Source: Craurococcus roseus
Lineage (GTDB): Bacteria; Pseudomonadota; Alphaproteobacteria; Acetobacterales; Acetobacteraceae
Length of the DNA stretch: 64,000 bases
Direction of reading: 5' to 3'
NCBI RefSeq assembly: GCF_039523795.1
Contig: NZ_BAAAFZ010000028.1
Location: 62,001-126,000 of the forward strand
A program made the position numbers and the translations under genes. Under the pieces are notes generated by a model, which saw only the letters and a list, made by a program, of their open reading frames with translations, ran no database searches and had not been told where the DNA came from. Shown piece by piece: positions 44,843-54,357 of this stretch; within the stretch, counting starts at the first letter, position 1; the number at the start of each line of letters is the position of its first letter.

Positions 44843-45721
44843 ATGCTTTGGGTTTTCGACAGCGTCAGGCGGTGGCGGCTGGGCGGATCGGCGCTCGCCG
44901 CGGGGCTCGTGCTGGCGCTCGCCGGCGAAGCCGCCGCGCAGGCCACCACCGGCCCCGCCACCGACGTCGGCGTCCCCGCCGGCAACACGGCGGAGCAGGC
45001 GTCCCCGACGCCGGGCACCGCCATCCCCGGCACCGGCGTCACCATGACCGGCCTCGGCGCGATAGCCAGCGACTACCTTTTCCGGGGCATCAGCCAGACG
45101 AGGAACAACTGGGCCTTCCAGGGCACCGTGGATTTCGAGCACGAAAGCGGCGTCTACGTCGGCGCGTTCCTGACCAACGCCAAGTTCCTGGCGTCGCCCT
45201 ACAACGACACCCGCCAGGAACTCGACCTCCTCGCCGGCTACCGGTTCGAGGTGGCGGGCGTGAAACTCGACCTCGGCTACGTCGCGTACCTGTATCCCGG
45301 CCAGGACAAGGCGCCCGGCGGCCAGCTCAATGAGTTCCAGGAGGTGGGCGTCAAGGCGAGCTACACGCTCGACCCCGTGAAGCTACAAGCCGCCTTCTTC
45401 TATTCGCCCAACTACTTCGGCCGCTCCGGCGACGGCTACTACGTCGAGGGCGGCCTGGACGTAACGGCGCCGCTCGGCTTCACCGTCATCGGCCGCCTCG
45501 GGTACCAATGGATCGAGCGCGAGGCGTTTTTCGGCACTCCCGACTACCTGTGGTACGCGGTGGGCGTGCAACGCGAGATCTTCGCCGGCATCAACGTCGC
45601 CGTCGGCTTCTACGGGACGGACATCAGCAAGCGCGATTGCGCGCCGGTGGTGGACCGCGCCAGCGGCGGGCAGCGCATCTGCGGGCAGCGGGCGCTGGTG
45701 ACGTTCAGCCGGGCGTTCTGA
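44843..45721 (+). CDS. TorF-family putative outer-membrane porin
   Basis: A 292-residue exported protein with the family hallmark ASDYLFRGISQT after a signal peptide and a short Pro/Thr linker, and with alternating beta strands to a C-terminal phenylalanine (VTFSRAF). The family (TIGR02001) forms small outer-membrane barrels of unknown substrate. AAGGAG precedes the ATG. Lying just after glnK-amtB, it may take part in uptake of nitrogen compounds, but that is inference. Confidence 0.87.
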   Translation: MLWVFDSVRRWRLGGSALAAGLVLALAGEAAAQATTGPATDVGVPAGNTAEQASPTPGTAIPGTGVTMTGLGAIASDYLFRGISQTRNNWAFQGTVDFEHESGVYVGAFLTNAKFLASPYNDTRQELDLLAGYRFEVAGVKLDLGYVAYLYPGQDKAPGGQLNEFQEVGVKASYTLDPVKLQAAFFYSPNYFGRSGDGYYVEGGLDVTAPLGFTVIGRLGYQWIEREAFFGTPDYLWYAVGVQREIFAGINVAVGFYGTDISKRDCAPVVDRASGGQRICGQRALVTFSRAF

Positions 45722-45727
45722 CGAAGC

Positions 45728-45752
45728 GGGCGCCGGGGGACCGGCGCCCTTT
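45728..45752. terminator. Bidirectional terminator hairpin
   Basis: GGGCGCCGG-GGGA-CCGGCGCCC is a perfect 9-bp stem with a four-base loop, followed by TTT on the plus strand. It fills the gap between the convergent porin and EipB genes and can serve both. Confidence 0.7.
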
Positions 45753-46579
45753 CAGCACCCGCTTGGCAGGATGGCGAGTTCTTCCATCCGGCCGTTCACG
45801 CTGAACTCGCCGAACTCCATCTTCAAGTCGTCCGCGACGCCGTTCTCGAAGTAGCGCAGACCCACTTCGTAATCGGGCGCGCTGGCGCCGCCGCCGTCCT
45901 TGGCGTCCTTGCCGCGGTCGAAGAAGGCCACCCGCATCCGCGCGCTGCCGAGCGTCGAGAGCGCGGGGAACCGGCTGTTCGACTGCGCCGCCTGCCAGCC
46001 GGAGATGACCGTGGTGGTGTCCTGCGCCCCGTCGGGGCTGGTGCCGTCGAACAAGGGCGTCACCAGCATACGCGAGCCCGACCGCGCCGCCGCGAGCGAA
46101 CGGATGGTGTGGAGCATCGGCAGCAACGTGCCCGGCGGCAGCGCCTCCTCCTTCGGCTGCGGGTCCACGTAGCGCGCGCGCCCGGAGCCGTTGGGCGCCA
46201 CTTCGGCCTCGCCCGAAACCCGCTGGGACACCGCGCCTTGCGAGGTCTGGGTCAGCGAAAACCGGATGGTGCGCCCGTCCTTGGTCTCATAGGTGGAGTA
46301 ATCGGACGCGCTTTCGACCACCTGCCCGTCGCGGTCGGTCAGGACCAGCGTGAAGCGCTGGCGGGTGGCCCAACCGTCGCAGGCGTCCACGACCTCGTAG
46401 ACCATGACGCCGTCGGCACGGGCGACGGCGTTGTCGCGGGAGCGGTCGAGGGTGAGCTTGTAGCCGGCACGGTGCGCCGCCATCGCCTCCGCCCCGGGCT
46501 CGGCCGCGGGCGCGACGGAGGGCGCAAGCCCCAGCATGCCGGCGGCGGTGGCGAGCACCGCGGTCGGGAGACGGCGCAT
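45752..46579 (-). CDS. eipB: EipB-like (DUF1849) cell-envelope integrity protein
   Basis: A 275-residue periplasmic protein of the DUF1849 family. A signal peptide ends near AAEP. It contains AHRAGYKLTLDRSR and YEVVDACDGWATRQRFTL. The two cysteines (C67 and the terminal C275) match the disulfide pair known for Brucella EipB, a spiral beta-sheet protein needed for envelope integrity. AAGGAG five bases before the ATG at 46579 fixes the start over an ATG at 46600. It lies immediately downstream of aspS. Confidence 0.85.
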   Translation of the reverse strand: MRRLPTAVLATAAGMLGLAPSVAPAAEPGAEAMAAHRAGYKLTLDRSRDNAVARADGVMVYEVVDACDGWATRQRFTLVLTDRDGQVVESASDYSTYETKDGRTIRFSLTQTSQGAVSQRVSGEAEVAPNGSGRARYVDPQPKEEALPPGTLLPMLHTIRSLAAARSGSRMLVTPLFDGTSPDGAQDTTTVISGWQAAQSNSRFPALSTLGSARMRVAFFDRGKDAKDGGGASAPDYEVGLRYFENGVADDLKMEFGEFSVNGRMEELAILPSGC

Positions 46580-46610
46580 GGGGTTCTCCTTCGGGATCAT
46601 GCCGCTCAAA

Positions 46611-48437
46611 TTAGGAAGCCTTGCTGCTTGCCGCACCCCGCCCCTCGCCTTTCTGCGGCGGCAGGTCGAGTCGGATGTGCAACTCTTTCAAGCGGGACGG
46701 CTCCACCGGGGCCGGAGCGCCCATCATCAGGTCTTCCGCCTGCTGATTCATTGGGAAGAGGATGACCTCCCGGATGTTGGGCTCGTCCGCCAACAGCATG
46801 ACGATGCGGTCGATGCCGGGGGCTGAGCCGCCGTGCGGCGGGGCGCCGTAGCGGAAGGCGTTCAGCATGCCCCCGAACCGCTCTTCCACGTGCTCGGCCG
46901 CGTAGCCGGCGATGGCGAAGGCGCGGAGCATGATGTCCGGTCGGTGGTTCCGGATGGCGCCAGAGGACAGCTCGATCCCGTTGCAGACGATATCGTACTG
47001 GAACGCCTTGATGTCGAGCGGGTCCATGCCGTCCAGCGCCTCCAACCCGCCCTGGGGCATGGAGAACGGGTTGTGGCTGAACTCGATCTGACCAGTCTCC
47101 TCGTTGCGCTCGTACATCGGGAAATCTGTCACCCAGCAGAAGCGGAAGGCGTCCTTCTCGACCAAGTCCAGTTCAGCGCCGAGGCGGGTGCGTACCTGCC
47201 CGGCGAATTTGGCAGCCGCCGCCGGTTTGTCGCAGGCGAAGAACACCGCGTCGCCGTCGCCGAGCCCGCAAACCTCGCGGATGGCGGCGGCGCGCTCCGG
47301 CTCCAGGTTGCGGGCGATCGGGCCGCGCGCCTCGCCGCCTTCGAAGGTGATGTAGCCCAAGCCGCCTGCGCCCTGCTCCCGTGCCCACTCGTTGAGCTTG
47401 TCGAAGAAGGACCGCGGGTTGCCGCCGGCGCCCGGCGCCGGGATGGCCCGCACCACGGCGCCCTTGTCGATGTTGCGGGCGAAGAGGCCGAAGGCGCCGC
47501 CCCGGAAATGCTCCGTCACGTCCTTGATGCGGATCGGGTTGCGGAGGTCCGGCTTGTCGGAGCCGAACTCCAGCATCGCCCGCTCGAAAGGGATGCGCGG
47601 GAACGGCGCCGGGGTCACCGCGCGCTTGGTCCCGGAAAAGTCGCTGAATTCCTCGAACACGCCCGTCAGCACCGGCTCGATGGCGGCGAAGACGTCTTCT
47701 TGGGTGACGAAGCTCATCTCGAAGTCGAGCTGGTAGAACTCGCCTGGGCTCCGGTCGGCGCGGCTCGCTTCGTCGCGGAAGCAGGGGGCGATCTGGAAGT
47801 AGCGGTCGAAGCCCGCCACCATGCAGAGTTGCTTGAATTGCTGAGGCGCCTGGGGCAGCGCGTAGAAGGTGCCGGGGTGCAGGCGTGAGGGCACAAGGTA
47901 GTCGCGCGCCCCTTCCGGGCTGGACGCGGTGAGGATCGGCGTTTGGAACTCGGTGAAGCCGGCCTCGATCATGCGGCGGCGGATGGAGGCGATGACGCCC
48001 GCGCGCAGCATGATGTTGCGGTGCTGCCGCTCCCGTCGGAGGTCCAGGAAGCGGTAGCGGAGCCGCAGGTCTTCCGGGAATTCCGCCTCGCCCGCGACCT
48101 GGATCGGCAGCACCGCCGCTTCCGATTGCACGGAAAGCTCGCGCACCCGCACCTCGACCTCGCCGGTCGGGAGCTTCGGGTTCACCGTCGCGCCCTCGCG
48201 CCGCACCACCTCGCCCGTGACCGTCACCACGCTCTCCGGGCGCAGCGCGTCGGCCACGGCGAAGACCGGGGAGCCCTGCCCCACCACGCACTGCGTCAGG
48301 CCGTGGTGGTCCCGGAGGTCCATGAACAGAACGCCGCCGTGGTCGCGCTTGCGATGCACCCAGCCGGACAAGCGGACCGTCGCGCCGGCGTCCGAGGCGC
48401 GCAGCGCGGCGCAGGTGTGGGTGCGGTAGGCGTGCAT
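46611..48437 (-). CDS. aspS: Aspartyl-tRNA synthetase
   Basis: A 608-residue class II synthetase of bacterial length. The N-terminal OB-fold binds the anticodon (LSGWVHRKRDHGGVLFMDLRDH, shortened in meaning to the GWV-KRDHG block). The catalytic core has FRDEASRADRSPGEFYQLD (motif 2) and GGSAPGIDRIVMLL (motif 3), with the bacterial GAD insert between. It charges tRNA-Asp, and in organisms lacking AsnRS also tRNA-Asn. The 3' neighbour is eipB. Confidence 0.96.
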   Translation of the reverse strand: MHAYRTHTCAALRASDAGATVRLSGWVHRKRDHGGVLFMDLRDHHGLTQCVVGQGSPVFAVADALRPESVVTVTGEVVRREGATVNPKLPTGEVEVRVRELSVQSEAAVLPIQVAGEAEFPEDLRLRYRFLDLRRERQHRNIMLRAGVIASIRRRMIEAGFTEFQTPILTASSPEGARDYLVPSRLHPGTFYALPQAPQQFKQLCMVAGFDRYFQIAPCFRDEASRADRSPGEFYQLDFEMSFVTQEDVFAAIEPVLTGVFEEFSDFSGTKRAVTPAPFPRIPFERAMLEFGSDKPDLRNPIRIKDVTEHFRGGAFGLFARNIDKGAVVRAIPAPGAGGNPRSFFDKLNEWAREQGAGGLGYITFEGGEARGPIARNLEPERAAAIREVCGLGDGDAVFFACDKPAAAAKFAGQVRTRLGAELDLVEKDAFRFCWVTDFPMYERNEETGQIEFSHNPFSMPQGGLEALDGMDPLDIKAFQYDIVCNGIELSSGAIRNHRPDIMLRAFAIAGYAAEHVEERFGGMLNAFRYGAPPHGGSAPGIDRIVMLLADEPNIREVILFPMNQQAEDLMMGAPAPVEPSRLKELHIRLDLPPQKGEGRGAASSKAS

Positions 48438-48534
48438 GGCGGCGGAACCCGGATCTGCTGGGAAAGTCGGGCAGAGAGGGTTTCCGCAGGGCGGAAGTCA
48501 ACCCCTGAGCGACGCGCGGCCGGCCATCGAGCGG

Positions 48535-49587
48535 TCAGGACGCCCCGTGCCGCAAGACGCTCTCGATGTCCAAGGTGGACCGGCGGCCGATGTCGTGCCC
48601 GTGCGCCTGGATGAACCGCTCCGCGCAGCGCCGCCCCTCGTCGCGCAGGAACACGAGGAAGTCCCATTCGGCGTTGAGTTTGGACGAGTACCCCAGGTCC
48701 AGAAGCTCGTCCGACGAGATGCGATGGACGCGCATCCTGGCCCAGAGCGCGCCTTCGCAATCGCCGGGGTTGGCCACGTCCCGGAGCAGGTCGATCATCT
48801 TCAGCTCCTTCAGCAGGGTGGCGTTGAAGGAGACCTCGTTGACGCGGTTGTTGATTTCGCGGGCGGTGCGGGGGACGCCGGGGCGCTCCACCGGGTTGAT
48901 CTGGACCAAAATGGTGTCGTCGGACGAGCAGTCCCGGACCAGGGGCGTGATGGTCGGGTTGCCGGAATAGCCGCCGTCCCAATAAGCCTCGCCGCCGATC
49001 TCCACCGCCTGGAACAGGAAGGGCAGGCAGGCGGAGGCGAGCAGGACGTCCGACGTGATCCGGGCATTCTCGAAGATCTCGCCCTGGCCGGTTCGGACGT
49101 TGGTGGCGGTGACGAAGAGCCGGGTGGGCGCCCGCGCCAGCCGGTCGAAATCGACGGCCTCCGCCAGCACATCCTCCAGCGGGTTGGTCCCGACCGGGTT
49201 GAGCTGGTAGGGCGAGACCAACCGCGCCGTCAGATCCAACGCGATGAAGGCGGGCGAGGTATCGAGATCCCAGCGGCCGAGCAACACGTCGAGCGGGCTG
49301 CGCCGGATCGGGCTGAACCTGGCCGCGCGCGACACGGCGGACCAAAACCGCTCCAGCGCTTCCCGCGCGCCCTCCGCCCCGCCGGCCGCGTGCCCGTCCG
49401 CCAGCACGGCGGCGTTCATGGCACCGGCGGAGGTGCCGGAGATCGCCTCCATCTCCAGCCAAGGCTCTTCCAGCAGGCGGTCCAGAACGCCCCAGGTGAA
49501 GGCGCCGTGCGCGCCGCCGCCTTGGAGCGCCAAGTCCACCAGGACGCGGTTGCGCCGCAGCGGCGGGATGGACGCTCTTTCGGGCAT
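48535..49587 (-). CDS. Patatin-like phospholipase
   Basis: A 350-residue patatin-family lipid acyl hydrolase. The oxyanion motif is LQGGGAHGAF, the nucleophile S53 lies in ISGTSAGAMN and the dyad aspartate in WDGGYSGNP. The C-terminal half shows the DUF3734-type extension of bacterial patatins. Such enzymes release fatty acids from phospholipids or act in turnover and virulence; no signal peptide is seen. It stands alone on the minus strand, upstream of aspS and 17 bases after the DUF1269 gene in map order. Confidence 0.87.
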   Translation of the reverse strand: MPERASIPPLRRNRVLVDLALQGGGAHGAFTWGVLDRLLEEPWLEMEAISGTSAGAMNAAVLADGHAAGGAEGAREALERFWSAVSRAARFSPIRRSPLDVLLGRWDLDTSPAFIALDLTARLVSPYQLNPVGTNPLEDVLAEAVDFDRLARAPTRLFVTATNVRTGQGEIFENARITSDVLLASACLPFLFQAVEIGGEAYWDGGYSGNPTITPLVRDCSSDDTILVQINPVERPGVPRTAREINNRVNEVSFNATLLKELKMIDLLRDVANPGDCEGALWARMRVHRISSDELLDLGYSSKLNAEWDFLVFLRDEGRRCAERFIQAHGHDIGRRSTLDIESVLRHGAS

Positions 49588-49604
49588 GGCGGCGCCGCTC
49601 CGGG

Positions 49605-50234
49605 TCAGACCGGGTCGGGGCCGACCGCGGCCGCGGTGCCGGGCTTGGCCCCGGCCGCGCCGCCCCCGGCGGGTTGCGCCGGCGCGGCGGCGGCCGGGGC
49701 GGCGCCCATGTCTTGGCGCTGGGCCTGCGACAACGCCGCCTGGAGCCGCTGCTCCTGCTGCGGCGACAGCGAGGAGCGGATCACCCGCCCCTGGAAGCCC
49801 GCCGCCGTCATGTCGGCCAGGACCTTCTCCGGCTGCACCTTCCGGATCAGCACGAAGAGGGCGGAGGTGTTCGGCTGGAGCGTGTCGCCGATGGAGCGAA
49901 TCAGGTCATCGTCGATGCCGTAGTCGCTCAAGCTGCCGGCGAGCGCCCCGCTCCCCGCCCCGACCGCGGCCCCGGCCGCGAAGCCCAGCAACGGGTTGAG
50001 GAACAGAAGTCCCACCAGCGATCCCCACAGCGCGCCCGACAGGCTGCCCTGCGCCGCACCCAGGCCGACCAGGTTGACGCTCTGCTTGATCCGCACCGCC
50101 CCGTCGGGCGTGCGGATCGCCACCACCGCGTCCTCCAGGTCGATCAGGTGCTCCTTGCTCAGGCGGACCAGTTCGGTCAGCGCCCGGTCGGCTTGCTGGG
50201 TGTCGTCGAACCCGACCACGACCAATTCGGACAT
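49605..50234 (-). CDS. DUF1269-type protein with glycine-zipper membrane segment
   Basis: A 209-residue protein. Residues 1-60 form a small alpha/beta domain (VVVGFDDTQQADRALTEL) and about 65-105 a Gly/Ala-rich hydrophobic hairpin (GALWGSLVGLLFLNPLLG, then AGAAVGAGSGALAGSLSDYG). This is followed by ALFVLIRKV, a typical DUF1269 end. The last 32 residues are an Ala/Gly/Pro tail. Function is unknown; it probably sits at the inner membrane. AGAGGAGG precedes the ATG at 50234. Confidence 0.82.
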   Translation of the reverse strand: MSELVVVGFDDTQQADRALTELVRLSKEHLIDLEDAVVAIRTPDGAVRIKQSVNLVGLGAAQGSLSGALWGSLVGLLFLNPLLGFAAGAAVGAGSGALAGSLSDYGIDDDLIRSIGDTLQPNTSALFVLIRKVQPEKVLADMTAAGFQGRVIRSSLSPQQEQRLQAALSQAQRQDMGAAPAAAAPAQPAGGGAAGAKPGTAAAVGPDPV

Positions 50235-50302
50235 GCGATCCTCCTCTCGAATGCGCCGCAAGCGCGAGGCCCGGCCCTGGGTTTCCGGCTGTCCCGGAAC
50301 GG

Positions 50303-51262
50303 TCAGGCGGCCGCGCTCGCCGCGTCCAGCGCTTCCATGGCTTCCCGGTCCAGCTCCAGGCTCGCAGCCTTCACCAGTTCCGCCAGTTGCGCCTCGCTGG
50401 TGGCGCTGGCGATGGACGCCGTGATGCCGGGCTTCGCGGCCTGCCACGCCAAGGCGACCTGCGCCGGCGTGGCGCCGAGCCGCGCCGCCGCCTCGTCCAG
50501 CGCCGCCAGCACCTTCATGCCGCGCGGGTTCAGGTACTGCTTGGCGTTGCGGGCGCCGCGCGGGCTTTTCCCGAGATCGGCCTCGCTCCGGTACTTGCCG
50601 GTGAGGAAGCCGGCGGCGAGGGCGAAGTAGGGGATCACGCCCAGGCCCTCTTCCCGGCAGAGCGGCAGGAGGTCCGCCTCGATGCCGCGCTCCATCAGGT
50701 TGTGGTGGGGCTGCAGGCTCTGGAAGCGCGGCAGGCCGTGGCGGTCGCTAGCTTCCAGCGCCGCCTTCAGGCGCGGCGCGGTGTAGTTGGAGGCGCCGAT
50801 CGCCCCGATCTTGCCGGCCTCCATCAGCTTGGCGAAGGCGCCGAGCGTGTCCTCCAGCGGCGTCGCCTCGTCGTCCCGGTGCGCTTGGTGGAGGTCGATC
50901 CGCTCCACGCCGAGGCGCTTCAGGCTGGCGTCCACCGCTTGGTTGATCCAGGTGGGCGAGAGGCCTTTGCCTTGGCCGGGCATCTCCATGCCGCATTTGG
51001 ACAAGATGATCACGTCCCGGCGGCGGGCGGGGCCGCTGGCCTTGAGCCACTCGCCGATCATCGTTTCGGACTCGCCGCCCGTGTGGCCCGGTGCCCAGGC
51101 GGAATAGACGTCGGCGGTGTCGATGGCGTTGAGGCCGGCGTCCACCATGGCGTCGAGCAGGCGGAAGCCGGTGGCCCGGTCCACCGTCCAGCCGAAGACG
51201 TTGCCGCCGAAGATCACCGGCGGGACCTCGATGCCGGATTTGCCCAGGCTGCGCTTCCGCAT
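50303..51262 (-). CDS. Aldo/keto reductase
   Basis: A 319-residue NADPH-dependent oxidoreductase with an (alpha/beta)8 barrel. Active-site residues are D48 and Y53 in IDTADVYS, K in ILSKCGM and H in HQAHRDD, the last replacing the more common YQIHxPD. It probably reduces aldehydes or ketones. The ATG at 51262 (MRKRSLGKSG) follows AAGGAG. It is divergent from rnd. Confidence 0.9.
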   Translation of the reverse strand: MRKRSLGKSGIEVPPVIFGGNVFGWTVDRATGFRLLDAMVDAGLNAIDTADVYSAWAPGHTGGESETMIGEWLKASGPARRRDVIILSKCGMEMPGQGKGLSPTWINQAVDASLKRLGVERIDLHQAHRDDEATPLEDTLGAFAKLMEAGKIGAIGASNYTAPRLKAALEASDRHGLPRFQSLQPHHNLMERGIEADLLPLCREEGLGVIPYFALAAGFLTGKYRSEADLGKSPRGARNAKQYLNPRGMKVLAALDEAAARLGATPAQVALAWQAAKPGITASIASATSEAQLAELVKAASLELDREAMEALDAASAAA

Positions 51263-51364
51263 GGCGTGCCGCTCCTTCCCCGTCGGGGCCACTGTGGCGC
51301 GGCGGGCCGGGAGGGCCAAGGCTCCGCTTTCCCTCGCCCCGGCGCGCGGCTAGAAGGGCGGCAC

Positions 51365-52549
51365 ATGAGTCGCCGCGTCCCGGCGCCGGAGTCCGTTCCG
51401 GCGCTCGTCACCACCTCCGCCGAGCTCGCCGACCTCTGCCAGCGCCTGTCCTCCGAGGCCTTCGTCACGGTGGACACGGAGTTCATGCGGGAACGGACCT
51501 ACTGGCCCGAGCTGTGCGTCGTGCAGCTCGCGGGCGAGCGCGAGGTGGCGGTGGTGGACGCGCTGGCGCCCGGCCTCGACTTGGCGCCGCTCGGCGCCCT
51601 GCTGGCCGACCCCGCCGTGTGCAAGGTATTCCACGCCGCACGGCAGGACATCGAGATCTTCCTGCTCCGCTTCGGCGCCGTGCCGACACCCCTTTTCGAC
51701 ACGCAGGTCGCCGCCATGGTCGCGGGCTTCGGCGACCAGGTCAGCTACGACGCCTTGTGCCGGGCCTTGGCTGGCGTCGCCATCGAGAAGGGGCACCGCT
51801 TTTCCGATTGGTCGGCACGCCCCCTGTCGCCGTCGCAGATCGCCTACGCCGCGGCCGACGTGACCCACCTGCGCCGCGTCTACGCCGGGCTGCGCGAGCG
51901 CTTGTCGCACGAGAACCGGCTCGAATGGGTGGCCGAGGAGATGGCCGCCCTGGGCGACCCCGCCGCCTACCGCGTGGACCCGGAGACGGCGTGGGAGCGG
52001 CTGAAGGCGCGCACCAACAGCCGCCGCGCGCTCGGCATCCTGCGCGCTGCCGCGGCATGGCGGGAGCGGGAAGCGCAGCGCGTCAACATCCCCCGCCAGC
52101 GCTTGGTGCGGGACGAGACCCTGTTGGAGCTGGCCGCGACCGCGCCGACCACCCCGGCCGAGTTGGCGCGCGCCCGGGGCATTTCGGAAGGCTTCGCCCG
52201 CGGCCGCAGCGGCGCCGGTCTCCTGGCTGCGATCGAGACCGCCAAGGCGTTGCCGGACGCGCTGCTGCCGCAGCCGCCGCGCGACCGCCACGGCCCGGTG
52301 CCCTCGCCCGCGCTGGTCGCCTTGCTCAAGGTGCTGCTCGCGGCGAAGAGCGAGGAGCACGACGTGGCGCCGCGCCTGCTCGCCAACGGCGAGGAGCTGG
52401 ACCGCTTGGCGACGGAGGACACGCCGGACGTGCCGGCGCTGCACGGCTGGCGGCGCACGGTCTTCGGCGAGGCGGCGCTGGCGCTGAAGCAGGGGCGGCT
52501 GGCGCTGGGCGTCGATGGTCGGCGGGTGAAGCTGATCGGGGCGGACTGA
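51365..52549 (+). CDS. rnd: Ribonuclease D
   Basis: A 394-residue 3'-5' exoribonuclease for tRNA maturation. The DEDD catalytic motifs are VDTEFMRE, FHAARQDIE and QIAYAAADVTHL. An HRDC domain follows at about 205-285 (VNIPRQRLVRDETLLELA) and a second C-terminal helical domain after that. Length is normal for the family. Confidence 0.94.
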   Translation: MSRRVPAPESVPALVTTSAELADLCQRLSSEAFVTVDTEFMRERTYWPELCVVQLAGEREVAVVDALAPGLDLAPLGALLADPAVCKVFHAARQDIEIFLLRFGAVPTPLFDTQVAAMVAGFGDQVSYDALCRALAGVAIEKGHRFSDWSARPLSPSQIAYAAADVTHLRRVYAGLRERLSHENRLEWVAEEMAALGDPAAYRVDPETAWERLKARTNSRRALGILRAAAAWREREAQRVNIPRQRLVRDETLLELAATAPTTPAELARARGISEGFARGRSGAGLLAAIETAKALPDALLPQPPRDRHGPVPSPALVALLKVLLAAKSEEHDVAPRLLANGEELDRLATEDTPDVPALHGWRRTVFGEAALALKQGRLALGVDGRRVKLIGAD

Positions 52550-52772
52550 TTCTCGCCGCTCGAGCTTTGTTCCTTACTGCTGCACCACCTTACTGTAGTA
52601 CTTCCTCACCTCCCGACCGGCCCTCTCGGAGCGACAGGCGCGGGTCGGTCGGACATCGGCGGTGGGCACCGCACCACGGCGCGCCCCGGCGGAGCCGGCT
52701 TCGCATGCCCTGGCGGTGCAGGGGCGCGGTGCTATCCTTTCCTGGCAACACACAAGCCGGAACCTCGCCAGA
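52550..52772. other. Intergenic region before pepA
   Basis: A 223-base gap. The left end is moderately AT-richer, with a doubled CCTTACTG (near 52571 and 52589). The right end contains a promoter-like GTGCTATCC shortly before the pepA start. No RNA gene or strong terminator is recognised. Confidence 0.35.
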
Positions 52773-54341
52773 ATGCTCGACGTCGCCTTCGTCAAGCCTG
52801 CCCTGCCCCGGGGCGGCGCCCTGGTCCTGCCCGTAGCGGAGAACAGCGGCCTGGGCGGCCTCGCCGCCGACCTGGACGCGGCGGCGGGCGGCGCGGTCAA
52901 GCGCGCGCTGGCCGCGGCGGAGTTCAAGGGCCGCAAGGGCCAGAGCTGCACCGTTTGGACGCCGCTGCCGGAGGGTCGGCCGGGGCCGACGCGCATCGTC
53001 GCCGTGGGGCTGGGCAAGGCCGAGGAGGTGTCGGCGGAAGCCGCCGAGGCGGCGGGCGGCGCGGCGCTGCCCCTGGTCCGGAGCGAGCGCGAGGCGACCG
53101 TGGCCGCGGACGGGATGGCGCCGGAATTCGCCGCCGCTTTCGGCTTCGGCATGGCGCTGCGCAGCTACCGCTTCGACCGCTACCGCACCACCGAGAAGGA
53201 CGAGGACAAGCCGAAGCTGCAGGGCGTGTCGATCGCCACCGGCTCGGTGCCGGACGCCAAGGCGGCCTGGGCGCCGATGCGCGCGGTGGCGGACGGCGTG
53301 TTCCTCGCGCGCGACCTCGTCTCCGAGCCGCCCAACGTGCTCGACCCCGAAACCTGGGCGGGGCGCTGCCTGGAGCTGGAGAAGCTCGGCGTGCAGGTGG
53401 AAATCCTCGGGCCGAAGGAGATGAAGAAGCTCGGCATGGGGGCGTTGCTGGGCGTGGCCCAGGGCAGCGAGAACGAGCCCCGCATTGCGGTGATGCAGTG
53501 GCTCGGCGCCTCCGGCGGCAACGGCAAGAAGGCGAAGGCGCACAAGCCGGTAGCTTTCATCGGCAAGGGCGTGACCTTCGACACCGGCGGCATCTCCATC
53601 AAGCCGGCGGCCGGCATGGAGGACATGAAGTTCGACATGGCCGGCGGCGCGGCGGTGATCGGGCTGGTGGCGGCGCTGGCCGGCCGCAAGGCCAAGGTGG
53701 ACGCGGTGGGGCTGGTCGGCATGGTGGAGAACATGCCATCGGGCACCGCGCAGCGGCCGGGCGACGTGGTGAAGACCATGTCGGGCAAGACGGTGGAGGT
53801 GATCAACACCGACGCCGAAGGGCGCTTGGTGCTGGCCGACGTGATGCACTACTGCCAGGACCGCTTCCAGCCGGTGGCGATGGTGGACCTCGCCACGCTC
53901 ACCGGCGCCATCATCGTCGCGCTGGGCAACGAGCACGCCGGCCTCTTCGCCAACGACGACGAGCTGGCCGCGCGCATCGTCGCCGCCGGCAAGGGGACGG
54001 GCGAGGCGTGCTGGCGGATGCCGCTCGGCGACGCCTACGACAAGCAGATCAAGTCGGACATCGCCGACATGAAGAACGTGGGAGGGCGGCAGGGCGGCTC
54101 CATCACCGCGGCGCAGTTCCTCCAGCGCTTCGTGGGCGGCGGGAAGAACGGCGGCAACGGCAAGAACGCGGACGGCACGGGCAAGGACGGGAGCGGCGGC
54201 AAGGCGCACCTGCCTTGGGCGCACCTCGACATCGCCGGCACGGCCTGGACCACCAAGGACTTGGCCACGGTGCCGAAGGGCGCCACCGGGTTCGGGGTGC
54301 GCCTGCTCGACCGCATGGTGGCCGCGCACTACGAGGGTTGA
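52773..54341 (+). CDS. pepA: Leucyl aminopeptidase PepA with low-complexity insert
   Basis: A 522-residue M17 peptidase that removes N-terminal residues from peptides. The metal and catalytic motifs are GKGVTFDTGGIS with the lysine and the signature VINTDAEGRLVL, plus MATLTGAI-like DLATLTGAI. Residues about 455-477 (54135-54203) are a Gly/Lys/Asn/Asp-rich insert of 23 codons not present in ordinary PepA, placed just before the conserved WAHLDIAGTAW. A smaller Gly/Lys-rich stretch lies near residue 250. The ATG at 52773 precedes the family-typical N-terminus. holC follows closely. Confidence 0.93.
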   Translation: MLDVAFVKPALPRGGALVLPVAENSGLGGLAADLDAAAGGAVKRALAAAEFKGRKGQSCTVWTPLPEGRPGPTRIVAVGLGKAEEVSAEAAEAAGGAALPLVRSEREATVAADGMAPEFAAAFGFGMALRSYRFDRYRTTEKDEDKPKLQGVSIATGSVPDAKAAWAPMRAVADGVFLARDLVSEPPNVLDPETWAGRCLELEKLGVQVEILGPKEMKKLGMGALLGVAQGSENEPRIAVMQWLGASGGNGKKAKAHKPVAFIGKGVTFDTGGISIKPAAGMEDMKFDMAGGAAVIGLVAALAGRKAKVDAVGLVGMVENMPSGTAQRPGDVVKTMSGKTVEVINTDAEGRLVLADVMHYCQDRFQPVAMVDLATLTGAIIVALGNEHAGLFANDDELAARIVAAGKGTGEACWRMPLGDAYDKQIKSDIADMKNVGGRQGGSITAAQFLQRFVGGGKNGGNGKNADGTGKDGSGGKAHLPWAHLDIAGTAWTTKDLATVPKGATGFGVRLLDRMVAAHYEG

Positions 54342-54357
54342 CGGGCGGGCGCCGGGG

